From NCBI GenBank assembly GCA_903930585.1, contig CAIYZD010000706.1, forward strand, positions 1 to 35,989: a DNA stretch of 35,989 nucleotides. Direction: 5' to 3'. Shown here piece by piece: positions 16,056 through 25,276 of the stretch; position 1 is the first letter of the stretch; every line of letters begins with the position of its first letter. Both the position numbers and the translations under genes were made by a program. The notes under the pieces were generated by a model. It ran no database searches and was not told the DNA's origin. It worked only from the letters and a program-made list of their open reading frames with translations. Source of the stretch: an uncultured Geobacteraceae bacterium (GTDB taxonomy: Bacteria; Desulfobacterota; Desulfuromonadia; Geobacterales; Pseudopelobacteraceae).

Positions 16056-16084
16056 GGCCATGAGCTGCTGCTCACGGCCTTTTT
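16056..16084 (+). terminator. Rho-independent terminator after the DUF507 pair
   Basis: GGCCATGAGC and GCTCACGGCC pair across a TGCT loop with a single internal mismatch, followed by TTTTT. It sits only 18 bp before the lytic transglycosylase ATG, so that gene needs read-through or a promoter overlapping this region. Confidence 0.85.
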
Positions 16085-16102
16085 CATGAAAGGCTGATCT
16101 AC

Positions 16103-18193
16103 ATGTCATATCGCTTCAGGCCGGCTCTGCTCTCCTTTGCCGGACTACTGATTATCGCACGCACAACTCTTTCAGCGCCGATGGACGATTATCTGAGTCG
16201 TGCCGCACTGCAGTACCGCGAAAAGGATTACGGCGCGGCCTATGTATCGGCCGGGAAATCATCTGACCAGACCTATCGGTCGTTTATACGCGGTATGTCG
16301 GCACTGCGTCTGGACAAGTTCGAGGAGGCGGCGCAGTTTCTGGCCGAGGCGGAGCTGAAGCTCCCCCAGATCGCCGATTATGCCATATACTTTCAGGCAG
16401 AGGCATTGCTGAAACAGAAAAAATATCCTGCGGCCGCGGCTAAGGCGGCGTCCGTTCAGACGCTGTTTCCTGCGTCGAAAATGGTGCGCCGTTCGGAAAA
16501 ACTGTATGCCGATGCTTTTTTCGAGGCGGCCGACTATAAGAAGGCCCTCGTTTCATACCAGTTGTTCATAGAGAAATACCCAGCGGGAAGCGATTCCGTC
16601 GATGCCAGTTATCAGACGGCACGTTGCCGGGACGAGTCGGCAGATGCGGCGGGATCAGTGCCTATTTATCGGAGCATCTGGCTCAATAACCCGGCTTCTC
16701 CCCAGGCCGTTAAAGCTCAGGAACGGCTCAAACAGCTGGAACTGGCGGGTATCAAAGCGGCTCCGTACACGGCTGACGAACTTTTGAAACGCGCAGCTGC
16801 CCTCTATGCGCAGAATGAGTTTACCGCCTGTGTGAAAACTCTGGATATGATTTCTCTTTCAACGCAGTCTCCGGCAGTTGCGGGCCGGATCGATCTCCGC
16901 TCCGGCATGGCCCGGTATCGCCTGCGGCAGTACAAACAGGCTGAGGAGCGGTTTGTCAAGGCGGCTGCCGACCCAGTGCCGGGAGTCCGTTCCGAAGCGC
17001 GTTTCTGGTTGGCCAAGTCGCTTGATCGTCAGGATTTGAAAGATCGGGCTCTGGCGTTGTACCTTGAGTTGGGTGGAGAGGGGAAAAAACAGGAATTTGC
17101 GGATGGCGCCCTGATGGAGGCGGCTGCATTAAAGCGCGGTCTCGGACAGTATGCCGAAGCAGCGCGGCTCTTCGACCAGGCTGCCAAGCTGTCGACTGAA
17201 CCTAAAACTATTGCCAAATCAGTCTGGGATGCGGGGTGGTGCCGCTATCTGGGGGGCGATTATCCGGCCGCCGCCACTGCTTTAAAAAGTTTACTTGCCG
17301 ACGAAACTCAGCGCGAGAAGATTCTTTACTGGCTCGGCAGGACAATGGAAAAAAGCAGCGACCCTGCTGCCGCCTCGTACTACCGTACTCTGCAGGACGA
17401 GTTCCCGGCCGGTTTTTATGCAACCTGGTATCGCGAAGAGAAGGGGATAAAAGATACCCGCGAGTCGCTCGGCAATCGCGACCCTCTGGTAGAACTCCCC
17501 CCACTGGCCGGATTTGACAAGCCGCGCCTGCTGGCATCGCTTGGAATGTTTGACGAAGCCCGGATCGAGATGGTGGCAGCTCGTAAGAGGAATGGTGAGA
17601 GGAAAGGGCAGTTTCCCGCTCTTGCCAGGATCTATCTCGAAATGCGTGACTATGGTTCGGCTATCTCCCTGTTTATGCAAAACCGTCCCGTTGTGTGGAA
17701 TAAGGGGGCCTTGCCGCTCTGGACCGCCGGTTATCCACGGGCGTATTCGGACCTTGTCAGTCAAAATGCTGCGCTGAACGGACTGTCTGAAGGGCTCGTC
17801 TATGCATTTATCCGCGCCGAAAGCGGTTTTACTCCGGCGGTCAAATCGGGGGCCGGAGCAATCGGGCTCATGCAGATGATGCCCGCCACGGCCAAACTCA
17901 CCGCCCGCGAAAAGGGTGAGTTCAATCCCCAACGGCTGATCGTGCCGGAGTACAACATCAAGCTGGGCACCAGGCATCTTCACGACCTGATGAAAGAGCA
18001 TAATGGTGATGTGGTTTATATGGCGGCAGCGTATAACGCCGGTTCGAGTGCGCTTGAACGGTGGAAAAAGTGTTACAAGGGGCTGAAGAAGGATGAATTC
18101 ATCGAGAGTATCCCGTACCAGGAAACCCGCGACTATGTAAAGAAGGTGTATGCTTCGGCAGCTACTTATCGGCAACTGTATGGGCTGAAGTGA
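16103..18193 (+). CDS. slt: Soluble lytic murein transglycosylase
   Basis: Family knowledge: Slt cleaves the MurNAc-GlcNAc bond of peptidoglycan in the periplasm, forming 1,6-anhydro ends. The 696-residue protein has an N-terminal signal peptide (cleavage probably after TTLSA, about residue 24). A long alpha-helical superhelix of TPR-like units follows (for example FEEAAQFLAEAEL, and AALYAQNEFTACVKTL around residue 230). The C-terminal SLT domain has the catalytic glutamate E573 in FIRAESGF, then GAIGLMQMMPATA and AAAYNAGSSALERW. The length is close to E. coli Slt70. The ribosome-binding site is weak and the preceding DUF507 terminator is only 18 bp away. The next gene on the strand is the Phd antitoxin. 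Confidence 0.95.
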   Translation: MSYRFRPALLSFAGLLIIARTTLSAPMDDYLSRAALQYREKDYGAAYVSAGKSSDQTYRSFIRGMSALRLDKFEEAAQFLAEAELKLPQIADYAIYFQAEALLKQKKYPAAAAKAASVQTLFPASKMVRRSEKLYADAFFEAADYKKALVSYQLFIEKYPAGSDSVDASYQTARCRDESADAAGSVPIYRSIWLNNPASPQAVKAQERLKQLELAGIKAAPYTADELLKRAAALYAQNEFTACVKTLDMISLSTQSPAVAGRIDLRSGMARYRLRQYKQAEERFVKAAADPVPGVRSEARFWLAKSLDRQDLKDRALALYLELGGEGKKQEFADGALMEAAALKRGLGQYAEAARLFDQAAKLSTEPKTIAKSVWDAGWCRYLGGDYPAAATALKSLLADETQREKILYWLGRTMEKSSDPAAASYYRTLQDEFPAGFYATWYREEKGIKDTRESLGNRDPLVELPPLAGFDKPRLLASLGMFDEARIEMVAARKRNGERKGQFPALARIYLEMRDYGSAISLFMQNRPVVWNKGALPLWTAGYPRAYSDLVSQNAALNGLSEGLVYAFIRAESGFTPAVKSGAGAIGLMQMMPATAKLTAREKGEFNPQRLIVPEYNIKLGTRHLHDLMKEHNGDVVYMAAAYNAGSSALERWKKCYKGLKKDEFIESIPYQETRDYVKKVYASAATYRQLYGLK

Positions 18194-18307
18194 TTTTGTT
18201 TACGCCACTTTTTTTGCTTACCCATATCATGTTTACGCAGGTCCTTCGCCGGAATTTATGTGCCGGGAATATTCACAAAGAGTTACTGGATATATATTCT
18301 CCATTAG

Positions 18308-18337
18308 TGTACATTACGTAGTACATTCATATGTACA
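18308..18337. promoter_or_regulatory. Phd/YefM-type operator: three 12-bp-phased hexamers
   Basis: TGTACA occurs at 18308-18313 and 18332-18337, with AGTACA at 18320-18325, giving exact 12-bp steps. Family knowledge: YefM antitoxins bind TGTACA-centred palindromes 12 bp apart in their own operator. The array ends 13 bp before the antitoxin ATG, and the AT-rich TATATATT at 18291-18298 lies just upstream, so it should overlap the start of transcription. GTACATTCATATGTAC within it is also a perfect inverted repeat. Confidence 0.8.
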
Positions 18338-18350
18338 GGCGAGGTGTTAT

Positions 18351-18578
18351 ATGAAACAAGCTACTTTTTCCGAATTACGGAATCATGCCAAGCAATACTT
18401 CGACTTTGTCGAGTCCGGTGAATCCGTCAGGATTGTGCGCAACGGCAAGCCGATTGCCGACATCGTACCGCTCGCTCAAGGTCTTCCCTCCTGGAAACGT
18501 CGAGTGGCACAGCCTTTGACGATTGACGGCGTGTCACTTAGCAAGCTTATCCTTGCTGAACGGGAGACCGCTTCCTGA
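18351..18578 (+). CDS. Phd/YefM-family antitoxin
   Basis: A 75-residue antitoxin of the Phd/YefM family: FSELRNHAKQYFDFVESGE and VRIVRNGKPIADIVPL are typical of its N-terminal DNA-binding half. The C-terminal part should wrap the toxin. The ORF track opens at 18258. I chose the ATG at 18351, which has GAGG six bases upstream and gives the usual N-terminus. Its stop shares one base with the toxin start (TGATG). The TGTACA operator just upstream fits autoregulation by this antitoxin, strengthened by the toxin. Here it is paired with a PIN toxin instead of a RelE/YoeB or Doc toxin, a known mixed combination. Confidence 0.92.
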   Translation: MKQATFSELRNHAKQYFDFVESGESVRIVRNGKPIADIVPLAQGLPSWKRRVAQPLTIDGVSLSKLILAERETAS

Positions 18579-19003
18579 TGCGGGTTTTTTTTGATTCATC
18601 TGCTTTTGCAAAACGCTATGTTCGTGAAGAGGGGAGTGAACTTGTGCTGTCCTGGTGCGATCAGGCAACGGAACTCTGTCTGTCCGGTATTGCCCTGCCC
18701 GAAATCATTTCAGCCTTTTGTCGCCTTCAGCGTGAAAACCGGATCACTCCGCTTCAATATAGACATTTAAAGGCCATGCTCATTGCTGATGTTGTTGATG
18801 CGGCCGTTTGCGATCTGGCCCCCGAGGTTATACGCCATTCGATTAACACACTGGAAAGTAATACTCTGCGTGGAATGGATGCCATCCATATAGGAAGCGC
18901 CCTGGCACTCAACGCAGATGTATTTATCTCCTCTGACGCCCGGCAGTGTATTTCTGCGGAACGAGCCGGACTGCGAGTTGTGCAGGTATCCAGTAATGGC
19001 TGA
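18578..19003 (+). CDS. PIN-domain toxin (VapC-like) overlapping mutS
   Basis: A 141-residue PIN domain RNase. The acidic residues expected for metal binding are visible: Asp6 in VFFDSSAF, Glu42 in ALPEIISA, Asp in [10 protein letters not shown] and Asp in FISSDARQC. Translation is coupled to the antitoxin through TGATG. Its last 8 bp overlap the mutS start. A run of eight T residues at codons 3-5 could be prone to slippage that would inactivate the toxin. Confidence 0.92.
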   Translation: MRVFFDSSAFAKRYVREEGSELVLSWCDQATELCLSGIALPEIISAFCRLQRENRITPLQYRHLKAMLIADVVDAAVCDLAPEVIRHSINTLESNTLRGMDAIHIGSALALNADVFISSDARQCISAERAGLRVVQVSSNG

Positions 19004-21608
19004 ACAAACCCCCATGATGCGCCAATATCTGGAGATCAAATCGGGATATCCCGATGCGATCCTCTTCTTCCGCATGGGGGATTTTTATGAGATGTTTCTG
19101 GATGACGCCCTGTTGGCTTCCCGCGTCCTTGACATCGCCCTGACCTCCCGAAACAAGGGGAGCGGCGACGAGATCCCGTTTTGCGGTGTTCCCTACCATT
19201 CAGTAGCTCCCTACATTGCCCGGTTGATCGAAACCGGCCACAAGGTTGCCATCTGTGAACAGGTTGAAGATCCGAAACAGGCCAAGGGGATCGTCAGGCG
19301 CGAAGTCGTCAGGGTTGTCACCCCCGGCCTGTTGATCGAATCCGAAAGCCTGGTGCCGGACGAAAATAATTATCTGCTGGCGCTCTGCGCCGAATCGGGA
19401 GGCAACTGGGGGTGTGCCTGGCTGGATGTTTCAACCGGTGAATTCCGGGCGACTGAATTGGCCGGTGCCGCCGCCGCGCTGGCCGAAGCGGTCGGGATCA
19501 ATCCCCGTGAGATTCTGCTCTCCGACGCCCTTGAGCGTGCCGCTCTGCCGCCCGATCTCCGCGCCTTTCTGGGGGAGCGGATCGTTTCTCGTGCTCCCGG
19601 CTGGATCTATGATCGCGACTATGCCACGACGCTGCTCTGCAATCATTTCGGCGCCGCCTCGGCCGAGGCGCTCGGCCTGGAAGGGGCGCCCGCCGCACTG
19701 CTGGCTGCCGCTGCCGCGCTCTATTACCTGCGGGAAAACCGCAAAGCGGCGCTGCCGCACATCCGTGATATTATTGTCTCGCGCCGGAGTCAGCATCTGG
19801 CCCTTGATCCAGCGACCCGCCGCAATCTGGAGATTACCGCGAGCATGGCCGAGGGGAAACGCGCCGGTTCGCTGCTCGGCTGTCTGGACCGCACCGGAAC
19901 CGCCATGGGCGCCCGCCGTTTGAAGCAGTGGCTCAGTTATCCCCTGATCGAGTTGGCGCCGATCAGGGAGCGACTGGACGCGGTTGAAGAGTTGCTGGAG
20001 TCACCCGGCCTCCGGGAAGAACTGACAGCGCGCTTGAAAAATATCGCCGACCTGGAACGGCTCAACGGCCGCATCGGCATGGCCAGCGCCGGCGGCCGCG
20101 ATCTGCGGGCACTGCACGATTCACTGATTCATCTCCCCCCTCTGCTGGATCAATTGACGGTAGTGCAGAGTCCCCTCTTGAAGTCGCTGCGGGTCTCCAT
20201 AGATCCGCTGGAGGAGATCTGTGCCCTGGTGGCGCGTGGTATTATTGAAAATCCGCCGTTCTCGCTGCGTGAAGGGGGGATCATCGCTTCAGGTTACAAT
20301 GATGAGCTGGACGAATTGCGTGCCATCAGCAGTGAAGGGAAGGGGTTCATCGCCCGGATGGAGGCTCAGGAGCGTGCGCGCACCGGCATCTCGACCCTCA
20401 AGATCCGCTATAATCGCGTCTTCGGCTATTCGATCGAGATTACCAAAAGCAACCTGGCCAATGTCCCGGCTGACTATATCCGACGCCAGACCCTGGCCAA
20501 TGCCGAGCGGTATATAACTGCCGAGTTGAAAGAGTACGAGGAGAAGGTGCTGGGTGCGGAAGATCGTATCTGCGCCCTGGAATTCACCCTGTTTCAGGAA
20601 ATCCGCGAACTCGTCGCCGGTCAGGCTGAACGGATCGCCCGCACCGCCGACGGCATGGCGGTTCTGGATGTGCTCATGTCGCTGGCACTGGTGGCCGGTG
20701 AACGCAATTACTGCAAACCGCTCGTGGACGAGTCGAACGTTATCGATATCCGTGATGGTCGCCACCCGGTGATCGAGGCGATGAAGCTGGGGGAACGCTT
20801 CGTACCGAACGACACGCTGCTCGATGCGGACAGTAACCAACTGCTGATGATTACCGGCCCCAACATGGCCGGTAAATCGACCTATATGCGCCAGGTGGCG
20901 CTGATCACCCTGATGGCCCAGGCGGGCAGTTTCGTCCCTGCGGGCGAGGCGCGCATCGGCATCGCCGACCGCATCTTCACCCGTGTCGGAGCGGGGGACA
21001 ACCTGGCCCGCGGTCAGTCCACCTTCATGCTGGAAATGATGGAGGCGGCCGGTATCCTCCGCAATGCCACCCCGCGCAGCCTGATAATCATGGACGAGAT
21101 CGGTCGCGGTACCTCGACTTTTGACGGCGTTTCCATCGCCTGGGCAGTGGCAGAGTATATCCACGACGTCCCGACCTGCCGCAGTCGTACCCTCTTTGCC
21201 ACCCATTATCATGAGCTGACCGAGCTGGCGACTACCCGGGAACGGATCAAGAACTTTACCGTGGCGGTACGGGAATGGAACGATCAGGTCATCTTCCTCC
21301 GCACGATCATCCCCGGCGGAGCCTCCCACTCCTATGGTATCCAGGTGGCCCGGTTAGCGGGGATGCCGTCCGATGTTATCGAACGGGCCAAGGAGATCCT
21401 GCGCAACCTGGAGAACGGTGAGTTCGAAGAGGGGGCGCCGCGTCTGGCCAAGAGCAGCAAAAAACCGCCTCGCGAACCGTCACCCCAGTTCTTGCTGTTT
21501 GAAACCAGCGAAGATCAGCTGCGCCTGCGCCTCAAAAAGCTTAATATCGCCACCCTGACGCCGCTGGAAGCGCTCAACCTGCTGGACGAGTTAAAGCGGA
21601 TGGTCTGA
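18996..21608 (+). CDS. mutS: DNA mismatch repair protein MutS
   Basis: Family knowledge: MutS recognises mismatches and small loops and recruits MutL in an ATP-dependent way. I place the start at the ATG at 18996 ([15 protein letters not shown]), giving 870 residues, because the upstream part of the ORF lies inside the toxin gene in another frame. The mismatch-binding Phe-x-Glu motif is F30-Y-E32 in [11 protein letters not shown]. Walker A is GPNMAGKST near residue 622, Walker B is [16 protein letters not shown], and the C-terminal helix-turn-helix region follows. No mutL is adjacent. The ribosome-binding site is weak (AGG nine bases upstream), so translation probably depends on ribosomes finishing the toxin gene. 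Confidence 0.97.
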   Translation: MAEQTPMMRQYLEIKSGYPDAILFFRMGDFYEMFLDDALLASRVLDIALTSRNKGSGDEIPFCGVPYHSVAPYIARLIETGHKVAICEQVEDPKQAKGIVRREVVRVVTPGLLIESESLVPDENNYLLALCAESGGNWGCAWLDVSTGEFRATELAGAAAALAEAVGINPREILLSDALERAALPPDLRAFLGERIVSRAPGWIYDRDYATTLLCNHFGAASAEALGLEGAPAALLAAAAALYYLRENRKAALPHIRDIIVSRRSQHLALDPATRRNLEITASMAEGKRAGSLLGCLDRTGTAMGARRLKQWLSYPLIELAPIRERLDAVEELLESPGLREELTARLKNIADLERLNGRIGMASAGGRDLRALHDSLIHLPPLLDQLTVVQSPLLKSLRVSIDPLEEICALVARGIIENPPFSLREGGIIASGYNDELDELRAISSEGKGFIARMEAQERARTGISTLKIRYNRVFGYSIEITKSNLANVPADYIRRQTLANAERYITAELKEYEEKVLGAEDRICALEFTLFQEIRELVAGQAERIARTADGMAVLDVLMSLALVAGERNYCKPLVDESNVIDIRDGRHPVIEAMKLGERFVPNDTLLDADSNQLLMITGPNMAGKSTYMRQVALITLMAQAGSFVPAGEARIGIADRIFTRVGAGDNLARGQSTFMLEMMEAAGILRNATPRSLIIMDEIGRGTSTFDGVSIAWAVAEYIHDVPTCRSRTLFATHYHELTELATTRERIKNFTVAVREWNDQVIFLRTIIPGGASHSYGIQVARLAGMPSDVIERAKEILRNLENGEFEEGAPRLAKSSKKPPREPSPQFLLFETSEDQLRLRLKKLNIATLTPLEALNLLDELKRMV

Positions 21609-21627
21609 GGGGGATGGAACCTATTAC

Positions 21628-21918
21628 ATGGGCGTAGAAATTTATGTGGGGCATATCTCCGGTACGGTTACGGAAGACGAAGTGCGGAAACTGTTTTCCG
21701 TGGTCGGTACGGTTTCATCCGTCCACCTCGTAACCGACTCCGGTACCGGCGAATTCCGGGGATGCGGCTATGTCAGGATGTCGACTGAAGATGAGGCCAG
21801 AGAGGCGATTGATCTTTTAAATGGGGCCAAGCTTGGTGACCGGTTGATTGTTGTCAGAGAGGCCCCGCCCAAAAACTTCAAGAAAACCGGCTCGCCCAGG
21901 ATTAGGCATATACGGTAA
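21628..21918 (+). CDS. RRM-domain RNA-binding protein
   Basis: A 96-residue protein consisting of one RNA recognition motif. RNP2 is IYVGHI near the N-terminus and RNP1 is RGCGYVRM near residue 50, where an aromatic residue usually occupies the place of the cysteine. Family knowledge: bacterial single-RRM proteins bind single-stranded RNA, with poorly known roles. The basic tail KNFKKTGSPRIRHIR may add RNA affinity. It starts 19 bp after mutS, so it may share that transcript. Its last 17 bp overlap the end of the convergent small gene. Confidence 0.92.
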   Translation: MGVEIYVGHISGTVTEDEVRKLFSVVGTVSSVHLVTDSGTGEFRGCGYVRMSTEDEAREAIDLLNGAKLGDRLIVVREAPPKNFKKTGSPRIRHIR

Positions 21919-22132
21919 AGCTGTCCCGTAAGGCCTTTTTCTCAATTGCCGATACCGGTACCGAGGGGGCTCTTTTGACTGGATCCCGGCCTGACGAGAG
22001 CGTTACGACATCCTCGGGAAGGATGAATGTGCTCCTACTAGTGGTCGTACCGGCGATTTCTCTTTTTCCGGGTATTCTTTGCTGGTCCGGTCTGATCTGA
22101 TACTGGGGGCTGTTATTGTTGACAGCTTGCAT
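21902..22132 (-). CDS. Small protein of unknown function
   Basis: A 76-residue protein starting MQAVNNNSPQYQIRP. The ORF track opens at 22228, but the ATG at 22132 has GGAG at good spacing. The N-terminal half looks disordered and polar. A more ordered C-terminal half contains FILPEDVVTLSS and ends IEKKALRDSFTVYA. I do not recognise the family. It is convergent with the RRM gene with a 17-bp overlap of their ends, and it lies downstream of the diguanylate cyclase on the same strand after a 322-bp gap. Confidence 0.6.
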   Translation of the reverse strand: MQAVNNNSPQYQIRPDQQRIPGKREIAGTTTSRSTFILPEDVVTLSSGRDPVKRAPSVPVSAIEKKALRDSFTVYA

Positions 22133-22454
22133 GACGGTGCTCCTCTCGATGAATAGCCGGGGTGCTTTCCGATCTATTTCATTCGATTTAGTACGCATGA
22201 AGCGTGCCATCTGAAATAATATCATCAATTACAGCGTGTTGTTTACATCGTGCCGGGTTGTATCGGGCAGGAAGCGATGCTTTGACGGAATTTTGAAACT
22301 GTTTGAATACGATTTGTGACAAGTTTCTGACACGATGGATCGGACAGGATGCCATGCGGTCAAGTTCACGTCTATACTTACGGAGGAGGCGAGGTCACAG
22401 GCGCGTCGAGCAGTGCAGCGGTTATCGGTGTGGTAAAGGGGGGGCGTGGAGGTG
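22133..22454. other. 322-bp intergenic region
   Basis: No supported gene, clear hairpin or riboswitch was found between the diguanylate cyclase stop and the start of the small gene at 22132. A purine-rich ACGGAGGAGGCGAGG on the plus strand resembles a ribosome-binding site but is followed by no ORF with coding character. The region must hold the promoter of the small gene. Confidence 0.5.
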
Positions 22455-25097
22455 CTAACTGTTGAGAAAAAAACAGTAGTTGTTCTTGCCGCTTCTTTTT
22501 ACCGCATACATGGCGGTATCTGCGCCGTGCAGCAGTTTTTCGGCATCTTCCGCGTCATCGGGGAAGATGCTGATTCCGATGCTTGCGCCGATATGACATA
22601 TGGCTGTGCCGATGGCAAAGGGTTGCGAGAGCTGTGTCAGTATTTTCTCCGCCACGCGGGCAGCGTCGTTACGCTGTTTAAGGCTGGCAAGAATAACGGT
22701 AAATTCATCTCCCCCCATTCGCGCCACGGTGTCGGATGCCCGCAGGATTGATTTGATACGTTCTGCAACATGGCAGAGCAGTTGATCGCCCGTCTCATGT
22801 CCGTAAGTGTCATTAACGTCCTTGAAACCATCCAGATCTATGAACAGGACACTGCACCGTCTGTTTTCCCGTTTGGCAAGGGTAATTGCCTGACTGGTGC
22901 GATCAAAAAACAGTGCCCGGTTCGGCAAGCCGGTCAGACTGTCGAAATGTGCCATCTGCGCCAACTGTTCCTGAAGATGTTTGCGCTCGGTGATGTCCTC
23001 CTTTACCGCAACAAAGCTGGTGATAGTGCCGGAGGCGTTTTTGATAGGGGAGATACATGCTTTTTCCCAGAAAAGTCTCCCCTGCTTGCTCCGGTTATGG
23101 AACTCCCCCTGCCACTCCTGGCCTGCCAGAATCGTTTCCCAGAGCTCACGATAAAACTCCTCCGGCAGGGTGTCGCTCTTCAGGACACGAGGGTTCCGCC
23201 CCAGTACCTCATCTACGGCATATCCGGTCATGTGACAAAATTTCGGATTAACATATTCAATTGCTCCGTTCGCATCGGTTATGACGATGGCTGCCGGACT
23301 CTGCTCCACGGCTGTGGATAGTTTGTGCAACGTATTTTCTGTCTGTTTCCGATCGGTTATGTCTCTCCAGTGTACTAACTGCATCTTTCGGCCATGCAGG
23401 AAGATCAGTTTTAGCGAGGTGTCAACAAAAAACTCGGTGCCGTCAAGGCGGTGATGCAGCCATTCAAAATGCATGTCTTGTTGCTCAAATACCGTTCGGA
23501 TGATCGTTTCGGCTTTTTGGGAGGATACCTGTCCATCCGGCTGCAACTCCGGCGAAAAGAAGGATGGATGCCGCATCAGAACCTGCTCCTGTGACGTGGC
23601 GCCCAGCATGCGCACGGCCGCCTCGTTGCACTCCACAAAACAATTGGAATCGTCGATGAGCAGGATCGGGTCGGGGGCTTCGGAGAATATCTTGCGAAAT
23701 GTCTCTTCACTCTCCCGAAGCGCTGCCTGGGTTTGCCTTGATTCCGTAACGTCGAAGGCCAGAATCGCCACACGCCTGACCTGCATGCTCGGGTCGATAA
23801 TCGGCGTATTGACATGGAAAAAGTGGTAATTATCCCGCTGATCTTCAAACTGGACTGCCTGTCTGGTGGAGAGTGTTTTCGCAAGCAATTCACGACGAGC
23901 TTCGGCCAGGTCAGCAGGAAGATAGTCCCAGATCGGGGTGCTTATCATTCGGTCAGGTTCGGAGCCAAGGCGATGGGCAGCCGTCTTGTTTATCGCCAGA
24001 ATAATGCCGCCGGGATCGATAAGCATCATGGATTCCGGTACCGCATCCAGCAGGGAGCTGACCAGATTTTCACGGTCGCGGACGACATCGAGGTACGTTT
24101 GGGTTCGTTCTTTTTCCTCTCTGATGACCAACTCGGAATGTTCAAGCTGACGCATCCGCCTGCCGAGAATGATTGCAAGCGCTATCACTGCGGCTGTTAA
24201 CAGGATTGCCACCAGGCCGTCCTCGATGGTTTCCCGGTACCACCCGGCGAGTATGGCCTGCTTTTCAAATGACACCACGGCTACTACCGGATATCGGCCT
24301 GGCGCCTTGCAATAGGAGACGATGCGGTCGGTTGCGTCGGAGCCTTCCTGTGGATTGTGAAATGTTCCCTCATGATGCGCCTGGAGATGTGAGGTAAACA
24401 GGGGCTGATTCCCTATGTTCTGAGACATGGCCTTCTCATTAAAAGGTGCGATGACGAGATAGGAACCGTCGGTTCTCAGTAAAGAAATGCGTTGTGTGGT
24501 AATGGGGAACAGGGTGGTATAAAAGGAATCGAAGTAGTTTACACCAAGGGTAACTCCGATCAGTCCTTTGAAGGAACCGTCCGTACCGGTAAGCCGCCGT
24601 GAGAGGGAGAACCTCCATGTCTTACTCAGTCTGTTCAAATAGGGACGGGACACAAAGGATTCAGCTTTGGGATTGTCCCGGTGAAAACGGAAGTATTCTC
24701 GTTCGGATACATCCAGATGATGTGCCGGGTAGGCGGATGTCGTAGCGGTAAGTCCGCCATCCGCGTCTACTGCAAAGACGGAGCTGATTTGGGGGGCATT
24801 ATGTATGTGTGCTGCAAACAGCCGGGTGAGTTGCTGTTCCTTAAAAGCGCTTATTCCTCCTTGTCTTGCAACATCGTCCATAACGGTGTCCAGGATCCGG
24901 TCAGCCTCTCCAAACGTCCGTGAGGCATGTTCAGCCAATGTGCGGGTATAGATAAGCCCCTGCTTCTCGGCGGCTCCGACGGTGGAGGTGTAGTTGTTAT
25001 GGATGGTCAGGCTGGTAACCGCTCCCATGGCGAGGAGAAATACCGCTACCATAATGTACAAAACCTTGCTTACTCCGGCGTGCGACTGGCGCCTCAT
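22455..25097 (-). CDS. Membrane diguanylate cyclase: Cache sensor, three PAS domains, GGDEF
   Basis: An 880-residue sensor enzyme making cyclic di-GMP. Domain order: first membrane helix at residues 12-32, periplasmic double-Cache-like sensor domain to about 290, second helix near 292-312, then PAS domains at about 335-450, 460-580 and 585-705, and a GGDEF domain to the end. The active-site motif is intact (GGDEF, residues 795-799). An RxxD inhibitory site (RASD) lies five residues upstream, so product inhibition is likely. No EAL domain is present. The ORF track starts at 25154; the ATG at 25097 has GGAGGGG eight bases upstream and places the first helix correctly. The gene stands alone. The ligand is unknown. 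Confidence 0.93.
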   Translation of the reverse strand: MRRQSHAGVSKVLYIMVAVFLLAMGAVTSLTIHNNYTSTVGAAEKQGLIYTRTLAEHASRTFGEADRILDTVMDDVARQGGISAFKEQQLTRLFAAHIHNAPQISSVFAVDADGGLTATTSAYPAHHLDVSEREYFRFHRDNPKAESFVSRPYLNRLSKTWRFSLSRRLTGTDGSFKGLIGVTLGVNYFDSFYTTLFPITTQRISLLRTDGSYLVIAPFNEKAMSQNIGNQPLFTSHLQAHHEGTFHNPQEGSDATDRIVSYCKAPGRYPVVAVVSFEKQAILAGWYRETIEDGLVAILLTAAVIALAIILGRRMRQLEHSELVIREEKERTQTYLDVVRDRENLVSSLLDAVPESMMLIDPGGIILAINKTAAHRLGSEPDRMISTPIWDYLPADLAEARRELLAKTLSTRQAVQFEDQRDNYHFFHVNTPIIDPSMQVRRVAILAFDVTESRQTQAALRESEETFRKIFSEAPDPILLIDDSNCFVECNEAAVRMLGATSQEQVLMRHPSFFSPELQPDGQVSSQKAETIIRTVFEQQDMHFEWLHHRLDGTEFFVDTSLKLIFLHGRKMQLVHWRDITDRKQTENTLHKLSTAVEQSPAAIVITDANGAIEYVNPKFCHMTGYAVDEVLGRNPRVLKSDTLPEEFYRELWETILAGQEWQGEFHNRSKQGRLFWEKACISPIKNASGTITSFVAVKEDITERKHLQEQLAQMAHFDSLTGLPNRALFFDRTSQAITLAKRENRRCSVLFIDLDGFKDVNDTYGHETGDQLLCHVAERIKSILRASDTVARMGGDEFTVILASLKQRNDAARVAEKILTQLSQPFAIGTAICHIGASIGISIFPDDAEDAEKLLHGADTAMYAVKRSGKNNYCFFLNS

Positions 25098-25276
25098 GGG
25101 AACTACCCCTCCAAACGGGATCAACGGAAACAGAGCTACCACAGGGAATAACAAATATGGCGTCTTTGTGTTTCGGACTTAAAATACCATACTGTATATA
25201 TTTGTTAAATGCATAAATTTCTGCTAGAAAGAGGGCATGTTTTTAAAACGTGCGGAATCGATACATATGTGGCCCC

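Noticed and set aside
17291-18175. Minus-strand ORF of 294 codons inside slt
   Set aside because: Shadow of the catalytic domain of the lytic transglycosylase.
20289-21329. Minus-strand ORF of 346 codons inside mutS
   Set aside because: Antisense of the MutS ATPase domain, with His/Asp-rich composition typical of a reverse frame and no ribosome-binding site.
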